Shown here one piece after another: positions 13,643-23,749 of a stretch of 64,000 bases of DNA. Positions within the stretch are counted from its first letter, which is position 1. The number at the start of each line of letters is the position of its first letter. The DNA is taken from assembly GCF_965638725.1 (NCBI RefSeq), contig NC_134959.1, positions 14,123,417-14,187,416 of the forward strand. Direction: 5' to 3'. The DNA comes from Aptenodytes patagonicus (taxonomy: Eukaryota > Chordata > Aves > Sphenisciformes > Spheniscidae). The notes below the pieces were generated by a model. The model saw nothing but the letters and a program-made list of their open reading frames with translations, ran no database searches and was not told the origin of the DNA. The position numbers and the translations under genes were made by a program.

Positions 13643-14491
13643 AAGTTGGGCGGGAGTATTGATCTGCTTGAGGGTAGGAAGGCTCTGCAGAGGGACCTGG
13701 ACAGGCTGGATCGATGGGCCGAGGCCAACTGTATGAGGTTCAACAAGGCCAAGTGCCAGGTCCTGCACTTCGGCCACAACAATCCCATGCAGCGCTACAG
13801 GCTTGGGGAAGAGTGGCTGGAAAGCTGCCCAGCGGAAAAGGACCTGGGGGTGTTGGTCGACAGCCGGCTGAACACGAGCCAGCAGTGTGCCCAGGTGGCC
13901 AAGAAGGCCAATAGCATCCTGGCTCGTATCAGAAATAGCATGGCCAGCAGGACTAGGGAAGTGATTGTCCCCCTCTACCTCAAATACTGTGTTCAGTTTT
14001 GGGCCCCTCACTACAAGAAGGACGTCGAGGTGCTGGAGCGTGTCCAGAGAAGGGCAACGAGGCTGGTGAGGGGTCTGGAGAACAAGTCTTATGAGGAGCA
14101 GCTGAGGGAACTGGGGTTGTTTAGCCTGGAGAAAAGGAGGCTGAGGGGAGACCTTATCGCTCTCTACAACTACCTGCAAGGAGGTTGTAGCGATGTGGGG
14201 GTTGGGCTTTTCTCCCTAGTAACAAGCGATAGGACAAAAGGAAACAGCCTCAAGTTGCACCAGGGGAGGTTTAGATTGGGTATTAGGAAAAATTTCTTCA
14301 CCGAAAGGGTTGTCAAGCACTGGAACAGGCTGCCCAGGGAAGTGGTGGAGTCACCATCCCTGGAGGTATTTAAAAGACGTGTAGATGTGGTGCTTAGGGA
14401 CATGGTTTAGTGGTGGACTTGGCAGTGGTAGGTTAACAGTTGGACTCGATGACCTTAAAGGTCTTTTGCAACATAAATGATTCTATGATTT
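13643..14491 (+). mobile_element. CR1 LINE, short 5'-truncated copy
   Basis: Homology starts abruptly at 13643, just past the RT FADD site, and runs to the octamer tail at 14480-14490. An open frame from about 13643 to 14410 encodes the ORF2 C-terminal region ([41 protein letters not shown]). About seven codons are missing at 13975-13985, where the large intronic copy has the SALVRPHL segment. It lacks the catalytic part and cannot act on its own. It is near-identical by eye to 50227-51097, so both come from one subfamily. Confidence 0.93.
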
Positions 14492-16330
14492 CCCTGTATA
14501 AAATATATGTACCTAGCAAAAACACTGTTTTCCCCATCTCTGTCTTCAAAGGGGGCAGAGAAGCAGTCTGTTCTTGAAAACCAGTATTGCCCATGCTGCA
14601 ATTTCAGAGTCTGGTTCAGCGAAGCTGAATCTGGTCTTGAGGGATTGTGCCAGAGAGATGCAGCTCTCCCATAACCTCTCCCAGCAACAGGTCCAGAAGG
14701 GAAGTAGGTGCTTTGGAGGCCAACTGACTGAGGGTGACTGGCACAGTCAGTGTTTTCATCGGGCTGGGGAGGGTTGGAGGTGGTGATGCCCTTTGGCTTT
14801 CTCATGGCAGATAAATGGCTTGTGTGTTCTGCAGTGCAGTTAAGAGCTCTAGCTGGAGCTGCCCTCCTAACCCCAGTACTAGGCTTTGGTGTGTAGTGTA
14901 TGTGAGAGAACAGCTATGTTCTCTTTAAAGAAATGACCCTGGCTGGCTATGAACATTTGAATGGTGGCAGGGGAAAAACCTCCTCTTCCTACATATGGGT
15001 CTTTCATTTGATTCTGAAATTGAATCAATAATTTAAATTGAAAGCTTCTGAAAGCTACCTTTATAACATAAACACCATAGAGGCTCTTTTATAATAGAAA
15101 AATGTTAAGTGATCTAAATACAGGGGTCACTTCCATCTCCCAAACAAGTCAAATGTGCCTAGTTGATGAGATTGTAATCTGGGCAGTCAAAAAAGTATCC
15201 TGGAAGTATATAGTAAAACAAAAAAAAAAATTGAAAAAAGGAGATAAAGAGGGACTGTGGATACATGAAGCACATGCACTCAGCTGAACAAGTCTCCACT
15301 GGTGCAAGTATGGGGTCTCCATTACAACCACTGTTGCAGACTGCTACAAAAAGCAAATATTTATAAAAGGTTTAAATACTGGAAGCTTCTTCACAAGTGG
15401 TGCTGTATTAAGGGTGGTTGGTAAGTTTAGAAGACTTGCGTTACAAAACTACCCGACTTCCTTGTGTTCCAGTGATGTAGTGCTCACAAACAAGTGATGT
15501 AACAAGTGCCATCCATGCTAGCCTTTTTAAAAATTGCATATGTAACATTAAGAGTAAAGGTATTTTTTTAAATGTGTAACAAATATATATAAAAATAGGC
15601 TAGAGTAAAGCTCTATGAATACAGGTTAAATATTCATAAAGCAATTTTGTAGGTAATTGAAATACAAGGTTGAATGGGGGTCACTTCCATCTTTGAATTT
15701 CTAGATTCAAGTGCTTCTCTCTTACGTGATGTGTTCCCTGCACTCTGGCATTGACAATATGTATTTACTAATATAGACGTATCTGATTTAACCTTGAAGT
15801 AGTATGTTATCAGTAAGCACCTGATAAGCAAACAGCTTGCAGGGCTGCATTACCTGTTTAGTATTTATATTTTCACTCATATACATGTTATCTGTAACGA
15901 TATTAACTACAGGGAAGGAGATATTCAAGGTAGAACCTATCAGTTGAAACAACTGACTTGCATATACTTGCACCAGGCAAAGATGTTGATGTTGGCCCAG
16001 GAACAATGAACTGCTCTTCTATAGAGCAGTTGTCATCACCTATAAGCTTATAATAGGCAGATGGAGCCCAATGTATACAGAAGGCAACAATAACATTCAT
16101 CACAGTTACATGATATAATTTTCATTGTGCAAATTCATGATTATAAATTGAAACAAGTCAGGTAATCAATACTAATCATGTAAGTTTAATAAAAGCCAGA
16201 ATGTTATATACAAATAACAAAAGAAACAGATACAACAAACTGCAGCAGTCTGAGAGACTGCTTAAAAGACAACAGATACTAGTAATTCTTCAGTGAGAAG
16301 AAACGCTTTAGCAAAGATTTCATATGGCTA
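14492..16330. other. Non-coding stretch downstream of POP4
   Basis: AT-rich with no recognisable exon. An A run with neighbouring A-rich sequence lies near 15220-15245. The distal part could belong to a longer POP4 3' UTR if the 16185 hexamer or a later signal is used. Confidence 0.55.
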
Positions 16331-16336
16331 TTTAAT
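16331..16336 (-). terminator. Candidate POP4 polyadenylation signal (ATTAAA)
   Basis: An ATTAAA hexamer lies about 76 bases past the POP4 stop on the minus strand, with a T-rich stretch downstream. A second ATTAAA lies at 16185-16190. I saw no canonical AATAAA close by. Which site is used cannot be told from sequence. Confidence 0.35.
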
Positions 16337-16411
16337 CTGCCAGCAAACCTGGTCTTGAAACTGCAGGAAAACAGCAGACACTTCTATTAATACTTCTGAT
16401 TTTCCATGAAA

Positions 16412-16548
16412 TCATAGGTCAATAGTTCCTTTCAACTTGAACTTCTTTGCAGATCGCTCACTTGCTCTAAGCTGGAACTTGCTTCCATAGATGTAGGAAA
16501 TGAATCCATCAATCTCCAAGCTAAATACATTGTTAAGTTTGGGAACAA
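16412..16548 (-). CDS. POP4: POP4 last coding exon
   Basis: Encodes residues 176-220, with the FISYIYGSKFQLR block and the terminal GTIDL followed by TGA at 16412-16414. The acceptor is TTTTCAG. Confidence 0.97.
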
Positions 16549-19259
16549 CTGAAAATGCAAGAGGAAAGAAATGAACGAAAGTTATGAAAAGATACTGATG
16601 TACCAGGGCATATTATTCACATGTAGACTTGAGGTTTGCTACACTTCAAGGTTTTTACGCTTTAGCAAGAGAAAAAAAATAACCAAAACTTTAAAATTTT
16701 AAACTTGAATTACTACAGTTAGTCCTCTTTCAGGAGCATGCAGTAAGTGTTCCAGAGAACATCTAATGTGAATCAGATGAATGAGCCATGCGCATAATCA
16801 TGTTGGGTTCATTGGAAATGCATTTTTTTAATTGCTCATTTCTAATGAGACACTTTTTCAGCAAGATATTGGGCTGTTACATGGTCAGTAAAGACATTGA
16901 CTTCTGCCACTCTGTGCAAAGAACTAAAAGCACTGATATAAAACAACGTACTCGCACATGTAAGATGAATAGTGTGTTTAGGAAATTTCTGATTATTCAA
17001 ATTGTGAAAAGCACTGAAAAAAACCTGTCTTATACCTTTTAATTTGTCCTCTTTAGTGATAATTTTGAAGACATGTTTAAATTCCTGTAGAATGATTCCT
17101 GTTATCCCAACGTAAGAGGGGCACTTTGATTTTGTGACTGAAAGAGCAGAAGTATGTGTGTATTAGAAGGTTTCAGATGCAGGCAGTTTATTTGCTCTTC
17201 TACAGTTGCCTCATGATTTTAAAAACTGGTTTGCAATATTCTGAAATGCAATTACAGTAATAGCTGGTAAAACTTGCAGTTAATCTTTGCAACTAACACC
17301 AGGATTTTCAAGAACAGTTGAAAAGTAATTAGCAGAAAGAATCCATTAGCATATGATCTCAACTACGTGGTTCTAGACTTAACGACACTAAAAGGCATTT
17401 AAAAATAAGCACCTGAAATATAGGAGCGTCTACTGAACTTCAGATGATTTTGTAAGAGAAAACAAACAGAATACCTGTAACAATAGCTCCATGGAGATCA
17501 GCTTTTAGCAGTTTGCCCTGAACCATATGTGGTTGCCTTGAGGAAGAGGGTGGGATCAGAGAAGAGGGAAAGAAAATTATAGGGAAAGTTAGGTTTACAA
17601 AAAGTGACCATGACTATTGAAATCGTGGCCGAAGCTTACAGAAATAGTACATATCCTTATCGAGTAACTACGATGTTTGAAGCAGTAACTTAGTAAACCT
17701 GGAAATATCTACTAAATCAAAACCACACTAATTTTAAAATATCTCAACTTACGCATCTGGCTTAAGTCCGTGACAGAGGTCTCTGATATACTGTTTCCAG
17801 AGTTCATGTAGTGGTAGAAAGATTGTGTATCTGTAGTTAAAAAGACAAGAAGTATTATGCGAGAACTTAATTATCAAAAAATCTATTGCTTGATTACAGA
17901 AGTAATCCGTATTTACAATGGAGTTAAGACTAACATTTACAATTTTGTAATCTGCTCTCATAAGCCACTCCGAGCAACAGGCTTGCTTTTATAAAAAAAA
18001 AAAAGCACAAACTAAATATGCCCCTCTCTATCAACCCAAAAGGGTGGTGTGTTTTAGAGAGCGTGGCTACATCTAAGACTGAAGAGACTTCTATGCCTGC
18101 ACCTCCCCACTTCATGTTAGCAGCAGCAGGGGCTTTATTCAACATGCGTTAGTTTGAGGAACCTGATGCAGAATCTTGGCCCTGGTCACAGGCAGTCTAA
18201 CTTTAAAAACTGAAATCAGATATGTTTGTATTTGGGTTTAATTTCTTCTTATATTTAGCTATACAAAAGGAAAGAGAATCGGTAACGAACAGAAATGAAT
18301 TTTCCAACTATACAGACAAAAGAATTGTTTTCTTATGGTGAAATGCCGCAAAGAGAGTCTTAGACCGACTGTACGTACTGAAGGGTTAGTGTCCACATGT
18401 ATGTGCTCCTGCTTTTACATACTTTTGATGTACTTCCCACTTCCACTACACAAAGAAAATACTTAAGATCTTACCTTTGCTGTTCGGGTTCAATTTCAAA
18501 AAGATGCATTTCTCGCCTTTGCTTGGCAGTAAAACCTTTTGTTTTCTTCCTCTTTCGCTTTGTCTTTTTTTTTGAATAATGCTCAAGAACTACAGCTTTC
18601 CGAGTCAGTATATCCTGGATAGCTTCATCTTTCATTTTTGGCATACTACGCTTCAGGAAGGCATTTACAAACGCTTTGGCCTCTTCCGACCCTTGAGGCT
18701 AAAGGTATTTTAAAAGATACTTTAAGATATTAAATTTAATTAGATTAAGAACTTGCCCCGGACTAGTACTTTTATCAGGTTGGCGGAATCACGGTAGCAA
18801 TGAGACCCCTGCACGACGCCAGCAGCAAACGGAAAGCCTTCGCGCGCTGAAACCCGCCGGGACGCGGCCGCCGCCGGCAGCCGAGGAGGGCCGGCCGGCT
18901 CTGCGCTCGCCTCCGCCCGCCCCGTTCGGACGCTAAAGCCGAACGGGGCGTGCGGGGGAAACCAGGGCCGGCGCCCCCGCCCGGGGGGCGCGCCCCCGCC
19001 CCTTCCTCCGGTTCCTGAGGGGGTTTTTGTAAGACCGCCACGCAGCTCCCGACAACAACGCTCCCGGGCGGGGCTTGCGGGCGAGGGGCGCTGCTCCCGA
19101 GAGCCCCTCGGGCGGGCGGCGGTACCTGGAGGCGCAGCTCCCCCGTCTCCTCCGGCGGCAGGCGGCGGTACAGCTCCCCTGCAAGGCAGAGCGGGGCCGG
19201 GCGTCAGGCGGGGCCGCGGCGGCGCGGGCCGCCCCGGCCCACCGGCGCTCACCCTCCAT
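16412..19259 (-). CDS. POP4: RNase P/MRP protein subunit p29 (POP4/RPP29), complete, 7 coding exons
   Basis: The coding exons are 19253-19259, 19126-19178, 18475-18698, 17753-17830, 17475-17536, 17036-17137 and 16412-16548, each bounded by AG/GT splice sites with matching phase. They total 663 bases: 220 residues plus TGA, the same length I recall for human POP4. The protein is a subunit of nuclear RNase P and RNase MRP, which trim the 5' leader of pre-tRNA and process pre-rRNA. Residues 21-62 form the N-terminal helical part, and residues 63-75 are a Lys/Arg-rich stretch likely to act in nuclear or nucleolar targeting and RNA contact. Residues 95-220 hold the Sm-like beta-barrel core of the p29 family, including the conserved FLPLHELWKQYI block (99-110), a KADLHGA block, CPSYVGITGI, and the C-terminal GTIDL ending. 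The reading frame is intact. The introns (up to 644 bases) hold nothing else I recognise. VSTM2B lies upstream in the same orientation. Confidence 0.96.
17036..17137 (-). CDS. POP4: POP4 coding exon 6
   Basis: Encodes residues 142-175, including the CPSYVGITGI and FKIITKED motifs. The acceptor is CTTTCAG and the donor is AAAAG/GTATAAG. Confidence 0.96.
17475..17536 (-). CDS. POP4: POP4 coding exon 5
   Basis: Encodes residues 121-141 with the KLLKADLHGAIV block of the beta-barrel core. The acceptor CTCAAG follows a pyrimidine-rich tract, and the donor is ACAG/GTATT. Confidence 0.95.
17753..17830 (-). CDS. POP4: POP4 coding exon 4
   Basis: Encodes residues 95-120 plus two bases of Ala121. The HELWKQYIRDLC stretch is near-identical to mammalian p29. 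The acceptor is CTACAG and the donor is ATGC/GTAAGT. Confidence 0.96.
18475..18698 (-). CDS. POP4: POP4 coding exon 3
   Basis: Encodes residues 21-94 plus two bases of Arg95. It contains the AFVNAFLKRS helix and the basic cluster at residues 63-75. The acceptor is TTTAG and the donor is CAAAG/GTAAG. Confidence 0.95.
19126..19178 (-). CDS. POP4: POP4 coding exon 2
   Basis: The exon encodes residues 3-20 between a TTGCAG acceptor and a CAG/GTACC donor. It ends in phase 0. The encoded N-terminus is the least conserved part of the family. Confidence 0.88.
19253..19259 (-). CDS. POP4: POP4 coding exon 1 (start codon)
   Basis: This exon encodes only Met-Glu and the first base of Gly3 before a GTGAGC donor. 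I chose this ATG because splicing to the next exon gives a 20-residue N-terminus equal in length to the human one, and because it lies inside the CpG island. Confidence 0.85.
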
Positions 19260-19759
19260 CGCGGCGGCCGCCGGCGCGGGTGGATGACGACAGCGGGGGC
19301 GACGCGCGCCTGCGCGGAGAGGCGGCTCCCAGGGCCGGCCGCGAGGCGGCGCCTGCGCCTGGCCGCCTTTTGACGCCGCGGGGGGCGGCGTCCGCGCCCG
19401 GTGCGCCTCGCCGACGGGATTACCGTCGTGGGGAGGGAGCTCCGGCACCCAGCCGCGAGCGGCTCTCCCCCGGAATTGCTACGTGCCGAAAACGCCTCCC
19501 AGCCCTCCCCGGGCCGCGGAAAGCTCGCGGGGCCGCGCGGAGGTGCCGAAGCCGGACGCAGGCCTGCGAGGACGGCGCCGCGAGGGCCTGTCCGCCCGCG
19601 GGGAACAGGAGCTCGGGCCCTGGGCGCCGCTTGAGCCCGGGCTGAGTTCAGACTTAAAGAAGCGTTGGCGCAAGTCACGTACCCGAGAGAGCAGCCGTGG
19701 CTCCCCGTGCGAGCCGCGTGGGCGCCCGGGCAGCTGCCGGCAGCGCGGCGGCCCTGGGC

Positions 19760-19774
19760 GGGGGGGGGGGGGGG
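19760..19774. repeat. Poly-G tract (15 G) at edge of POP4 CpG island
   Basis: Uninterrupted run of 15 G within a G-rich setting, about 500 bases upstream of the POP4 start. Confidence 0.9.
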
Positions 19775-21472
19775 CTCAGCCCTCTCCCTCTGGCCTCGCC
19801 TGACGTCTGCACAGCAAAGTCATAAGGGACGGAGGGGAAGGGGCGTCAAAACCTTTTCTGCAAACGGGAGCCAAAAAAAGGGGGGGAAATTGTTGGATTT
19901 TGCTTGCTAAGAAGCTTTTGTAGAGAGTTTGTACTACTCAGCATATCGAAAGAAACGCCACCTTGTTACCATCTCCCCCGCTGCTAGTTAGGGTAGTAAA
20001 TCCCAGCCTGAACCCCAGGTTTCAGAGGCTGCAGTGCTAGAGGTAACCAAGACCACTCTGTGTCCCGGGAAGAGGAGCCTCCCTGCATATACCAGCGTTC
20101 CTGGGTTATTGCCTAACATGGCTGGCACTGGGGTCTGCACACTCGAGGGTCCCAAAGAGCTCAGCGTCCCTCATAAATCACAAACCGTGCTAGGCTCTGC
20201 TTTAGAGGGAAGCCATCGCTAAGGTCAAAATGCAAAGAAAAGAACGTAGAACAGGAAAGTGACGTTGCTTATCGCAACCATGAGGTTCTACAAAGGGGGA
20301 AGCTGTGGCCAGGGTAGATTGTTAGATTAGCCACTCAGATTAAGCCAGACAGGGACCATTTAATAGCTTTAACTTCTGTTAGGTGTCTGAACAGTCACGT
20401 TACTATTATTACGCAAGTCACAGGTTTATTTCAGGAGAGATCAGAATGCAGAATTAACATTTCTAGCCAGAGTTAAAGAAACAGTCTTACAAAATGAAAT
20501 CTGGCTATTATTTATCTCTGTTTTATACTAAGAAATCCTCTGACTTGGGAGAGTAAGTTGAGCACCAGGTATTTCAGTTACTATCATGGGGCAATTTCTT
20601 TAAAAAAAAAGTCTTGTCAATCATACCTTCTGTAACGCAGGCCACCTCATTTTCTCTAGTCATCCACCACTTCAGTATGATCATGTACACTTGGCGTAGG
20701 TAAGTCAGTTGTTCGAGTATTGATTTGTTAGTGTCCTTCCCATAGTAACAGCATTGCTTTAGAGTCTGGACACTCGTTGTGACGGGCAGCCTGGACACAT
20801 CAACCCTCACCGCTTCTCCTTCATCCTGCAATTGCTCCCACCAGGAATGCTGGGACATCCATTTCCACTTTCCATCCTGCAGCCCCCTCCCCTTCCACCT
20901 TTTGTTGCCTCGTTTGTTCTGAAGATCTCCCCTGCCCAGGATTTACAAATGCAGTGCTGGAGCCAGCTGCTGCCCGAGCTCCCCGGGCCGTGGGCAGGCG
21001 CAGGCCCTCTCTGCCCCCCGCCAAGGTTCTTCCCATCCCACTTCTCTTGGTAGGAGAGAGAGTTTCTTTCCTAGTCCCGGCCTGTCCTTCAAGGCCTCTC
21101 CAGCCATTGCAGGTACCTGGCTCTTGCACGCTCCCGTTCAGCTGTTCCCAGTAGCTAACAGTGTGTCAAATGCTATTGTACTGTGTCTGTGCAGGCAAAC
21201 AGAGATCTTTGTTTAAAACCTGCCCCCATGTTTCTAGAAATCAAGGTCAAAAATCAGGAGGATGCTGCTCGCTGTGGGGTTTACCGCCTCTGATATGTCG
21301 CAGCTTCTGTTCTCCTGGGATAGGACAGCGTCTTGCTCGCTGTACAACACGGAGGTACTTTGAAACCAGAGTAGCCCATTCCTTTTCCTTGCCAGCCTAG
21401 TCCCAACTCATGCTGCCCTCTGCTCAGACATGATAGTTCTCCAAATACAGAAGAGGTTTATAGTCTTGTCAC

Positions 21473-21485
21473 GGGGGGGGGGGGG
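21473..21485. repeat. Poly-G tract (13 G)
   Basis: Uninterrupted run of 13 G in intergenic sequence. Confidence 0.9.
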
Positions 21486-22487
21486 TATTGGCTTAGCAGA
21501 TAATTAAGCACTGCTTGGTAAAGGATACTTAGGAACAAGTTACTGAGACAGGGTATAGGAAACGCAATGATTCTGTTGAGTGCTGCTGTGGAGCACAAAG
21601 GCACTAAAGTGGTCCCTAACAGGGAATGAAATTGCAGATCTCTGTATGTCTGTAAAGAAAAAAGGGCTGGTCTCTGCAGAATATTAAGCGTGAGTGCCAG
21701 ATTGTATCACAGACCTCCTGGCAGTTAAGTACATTGCCACAGCAAGCAGATCTCTTGGTTTTACAAAGCATGGACTCCTTGAGTTGTCATTGCTACTAAG
21801 AAAAGATCAATTTTCATGAATGGAGTACCAGGATAAGCGCTATAGGTCTTTAGGGCCATATGAGTGCTCCTTCACTGGATTTATGCTGCAATTCCTAGGG
21901 CACTTCAGGGATTAATAGTCAAATCAGTGTTGGCGGTGCTGGTGTTGTAAATCCAATGATCCAGGCTAAACTGGTGCCTGGGGAAGCCAGTCTCTTCCAA
22001 CAGCTCTACATCTTCATTTCCCAATTTATCTTCAGATGTAATGTCTGAGGGAGCGAGATCAGCGTGTTAGTATGTGTCCCAGCAAGAAGGCTCCGCGTCC
22101 GGAGCCAAGACTCTCATCAAATAAACATGAAAAAGAATAGGCAAAGAACCTGAGAAACCAGAGAATATGTGAAGGCAGTTTGTAGATAAGAAAGGGAAGG
22201 CTCAGAGAAATGAGGAAAGGTGGGTAAAATATGAATAGAAAATGAAGTGGAAATATGCAAACAAAGTAATTATAATGCATGTTTCCAAATGTGCAGCATC
22301 ACCTGCTCCACCTGTCTTAGTGCCTTAGACTTTTGAAGCTTTTTACTTCAAGTAAATCACCTCGGAATAGGTTTATAGTGATAGAAATCCCCAATATATG
22401 TTATTAATACCAAGTTATAGGTGCCAACATTGGCATTTCTTATTCTATTAAATCTATGTATGGCTTTATTTATTGCTCTATAATAAA

Positions 22488-22503
22488 ATAATAATAATAA
22501 TAA
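22488..22503. repeat. AAT microsatellite
   Basis: Five AAT units in a row within an AT-rich block. Confidence 0.85.
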
Positions 22504-23729
22504 ACCCTATGCAAAAAACCAACATTGAGGCAATCTAACCGCGTGCACTAGGGGGCCATATTGCTGTACCTGTAGGTACTGTTGAATTACAGTGATGGGG
22601 AAAAAAACCGTGTGCAGGCCAGGCTAAGTAACAGCAGCGTCCTGGGGAAAGTTGAGTGAATGTGCGAGCGATTATAGAAAAGCTTTATACTGACAGTCAC
22701 AGAAAGCTAAAACTTGAGATGCAGAGTGACCAAAGACAGTAATTAAAGATATTTGTGTGACACAAGAATAGAAGATCAGCGTTATTTTAAAAAAGAGTAA
22801 TTATGAACTGGAGAGATGAGCAGAAGTACGTAACGTTAACTGATGTGTGTAAAAAGTGACTGGGCTATAATCGCTGTTGTACTTTTGCTGATTGTCACTG
22901 ATGATACAAGAAATAAATACCATAATTCTCTAGAGGGACTGTCTCAGCAAGCATTTGAGATCTCAAGATCAATATAGTTTATTCCTCTTGGCCAAATTGT
23001 ATTAGTAGCTCCCTAGGGACGTCTGTACTGGTGAAAATAATTTCCATTTAAAACCCTCTGATCTGATTTCCTCTATCTAAATATCAAGCTGCTCATGCAA
23101 TTTCCACCCCCTTTCCCACGGCTGTGCTGAAGCAGCATGCAGCCAGCCCGGGCGCGTCCCGCGGCTGTCCCGCCACCTCCTGCCTGCGTCTCGCCGCCCC
23201 TCTGCAGCTGCCTTTTCCTCCTCCTGCCGACATCTCCTTTTGGCCCAGTGGGGAGTGCAGGGCCGCTCCCTGCCAGCACTTTTACCCTTGGCTGACCGTC
23301 CGCTGCATACCCGGCATCCTCCTAGCTCTGGCCGTGCAGTGTCAGGGCGGTGCTGCTGTGCCATGTGCGGTACGTGTCCAGGTATTTGGTACTCATGGTT
23401 CCCTGGAAAAACTGCTCTAGGAAAGGGTGAGAACTGCCGTTCAGCCAGGTGGATAGACAGGGTAGTTGATATTAGTAGTCTGAATTTTCATTTCATGTCA
23501 GTGTAGGTTTGCTAGAGGAAAGTTTGTGAGTAAGAAGTTTTGTGTGTGGAAGCCCAAACTCTTTTATTACGGGCGTGACTGACCAATTTTAGACAGCTGT
23601 AGCTGGTTAATGAGTGTCATCTTTTGATGTACCCTGTATCCCACAAATGTTTCTTTTCCATATATTTTTCCGTAAGTTTTTCTGCTTTATCCGCTCATCT
23701 TTAACTCATGGATTAGGATGAGATGTGCT

Positions 23730-23749
23730 CCCCCCCTCCCCCCTCCCCC
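23730..23749. repeat. Pyrimidine tract (C runs split by T)
   Basis: Three C runs separated by single T. The minus strand is a compact G-run tract. Confidence 0.9.

Larger units (their letters stand above)
18830..19790. promoter_or_regulatory. CpG island over POP4 promoter and first two exons
   Basis: This stretch is very GC-rich and CpG-dense compared with the AT-rich flanks and covers POP4 coding exons 1 and 2 and about 530 bases upstream. I see no TATA box placed to explain initiation, as expected for a housekeeping gene. A 15-base G run at 19760-19774 marks the outer edge. Long open frames here on both strands follow from base composition, not from coding. Confidence 0.8.

Noticed and set aside
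13625-14179. 184-codon open frame on the minus strand
   Set aside because: Antisense shadow of the short plus-strand CR1.
18740-19678. 312-codon open frame on the minus strand
   Set aside because: It lies in the POP4 CpG island, runs through the real splice sites of exons 1 and 2 in a different reading, and is Arg/Pro/Ala-rich as expected from GC content alone.
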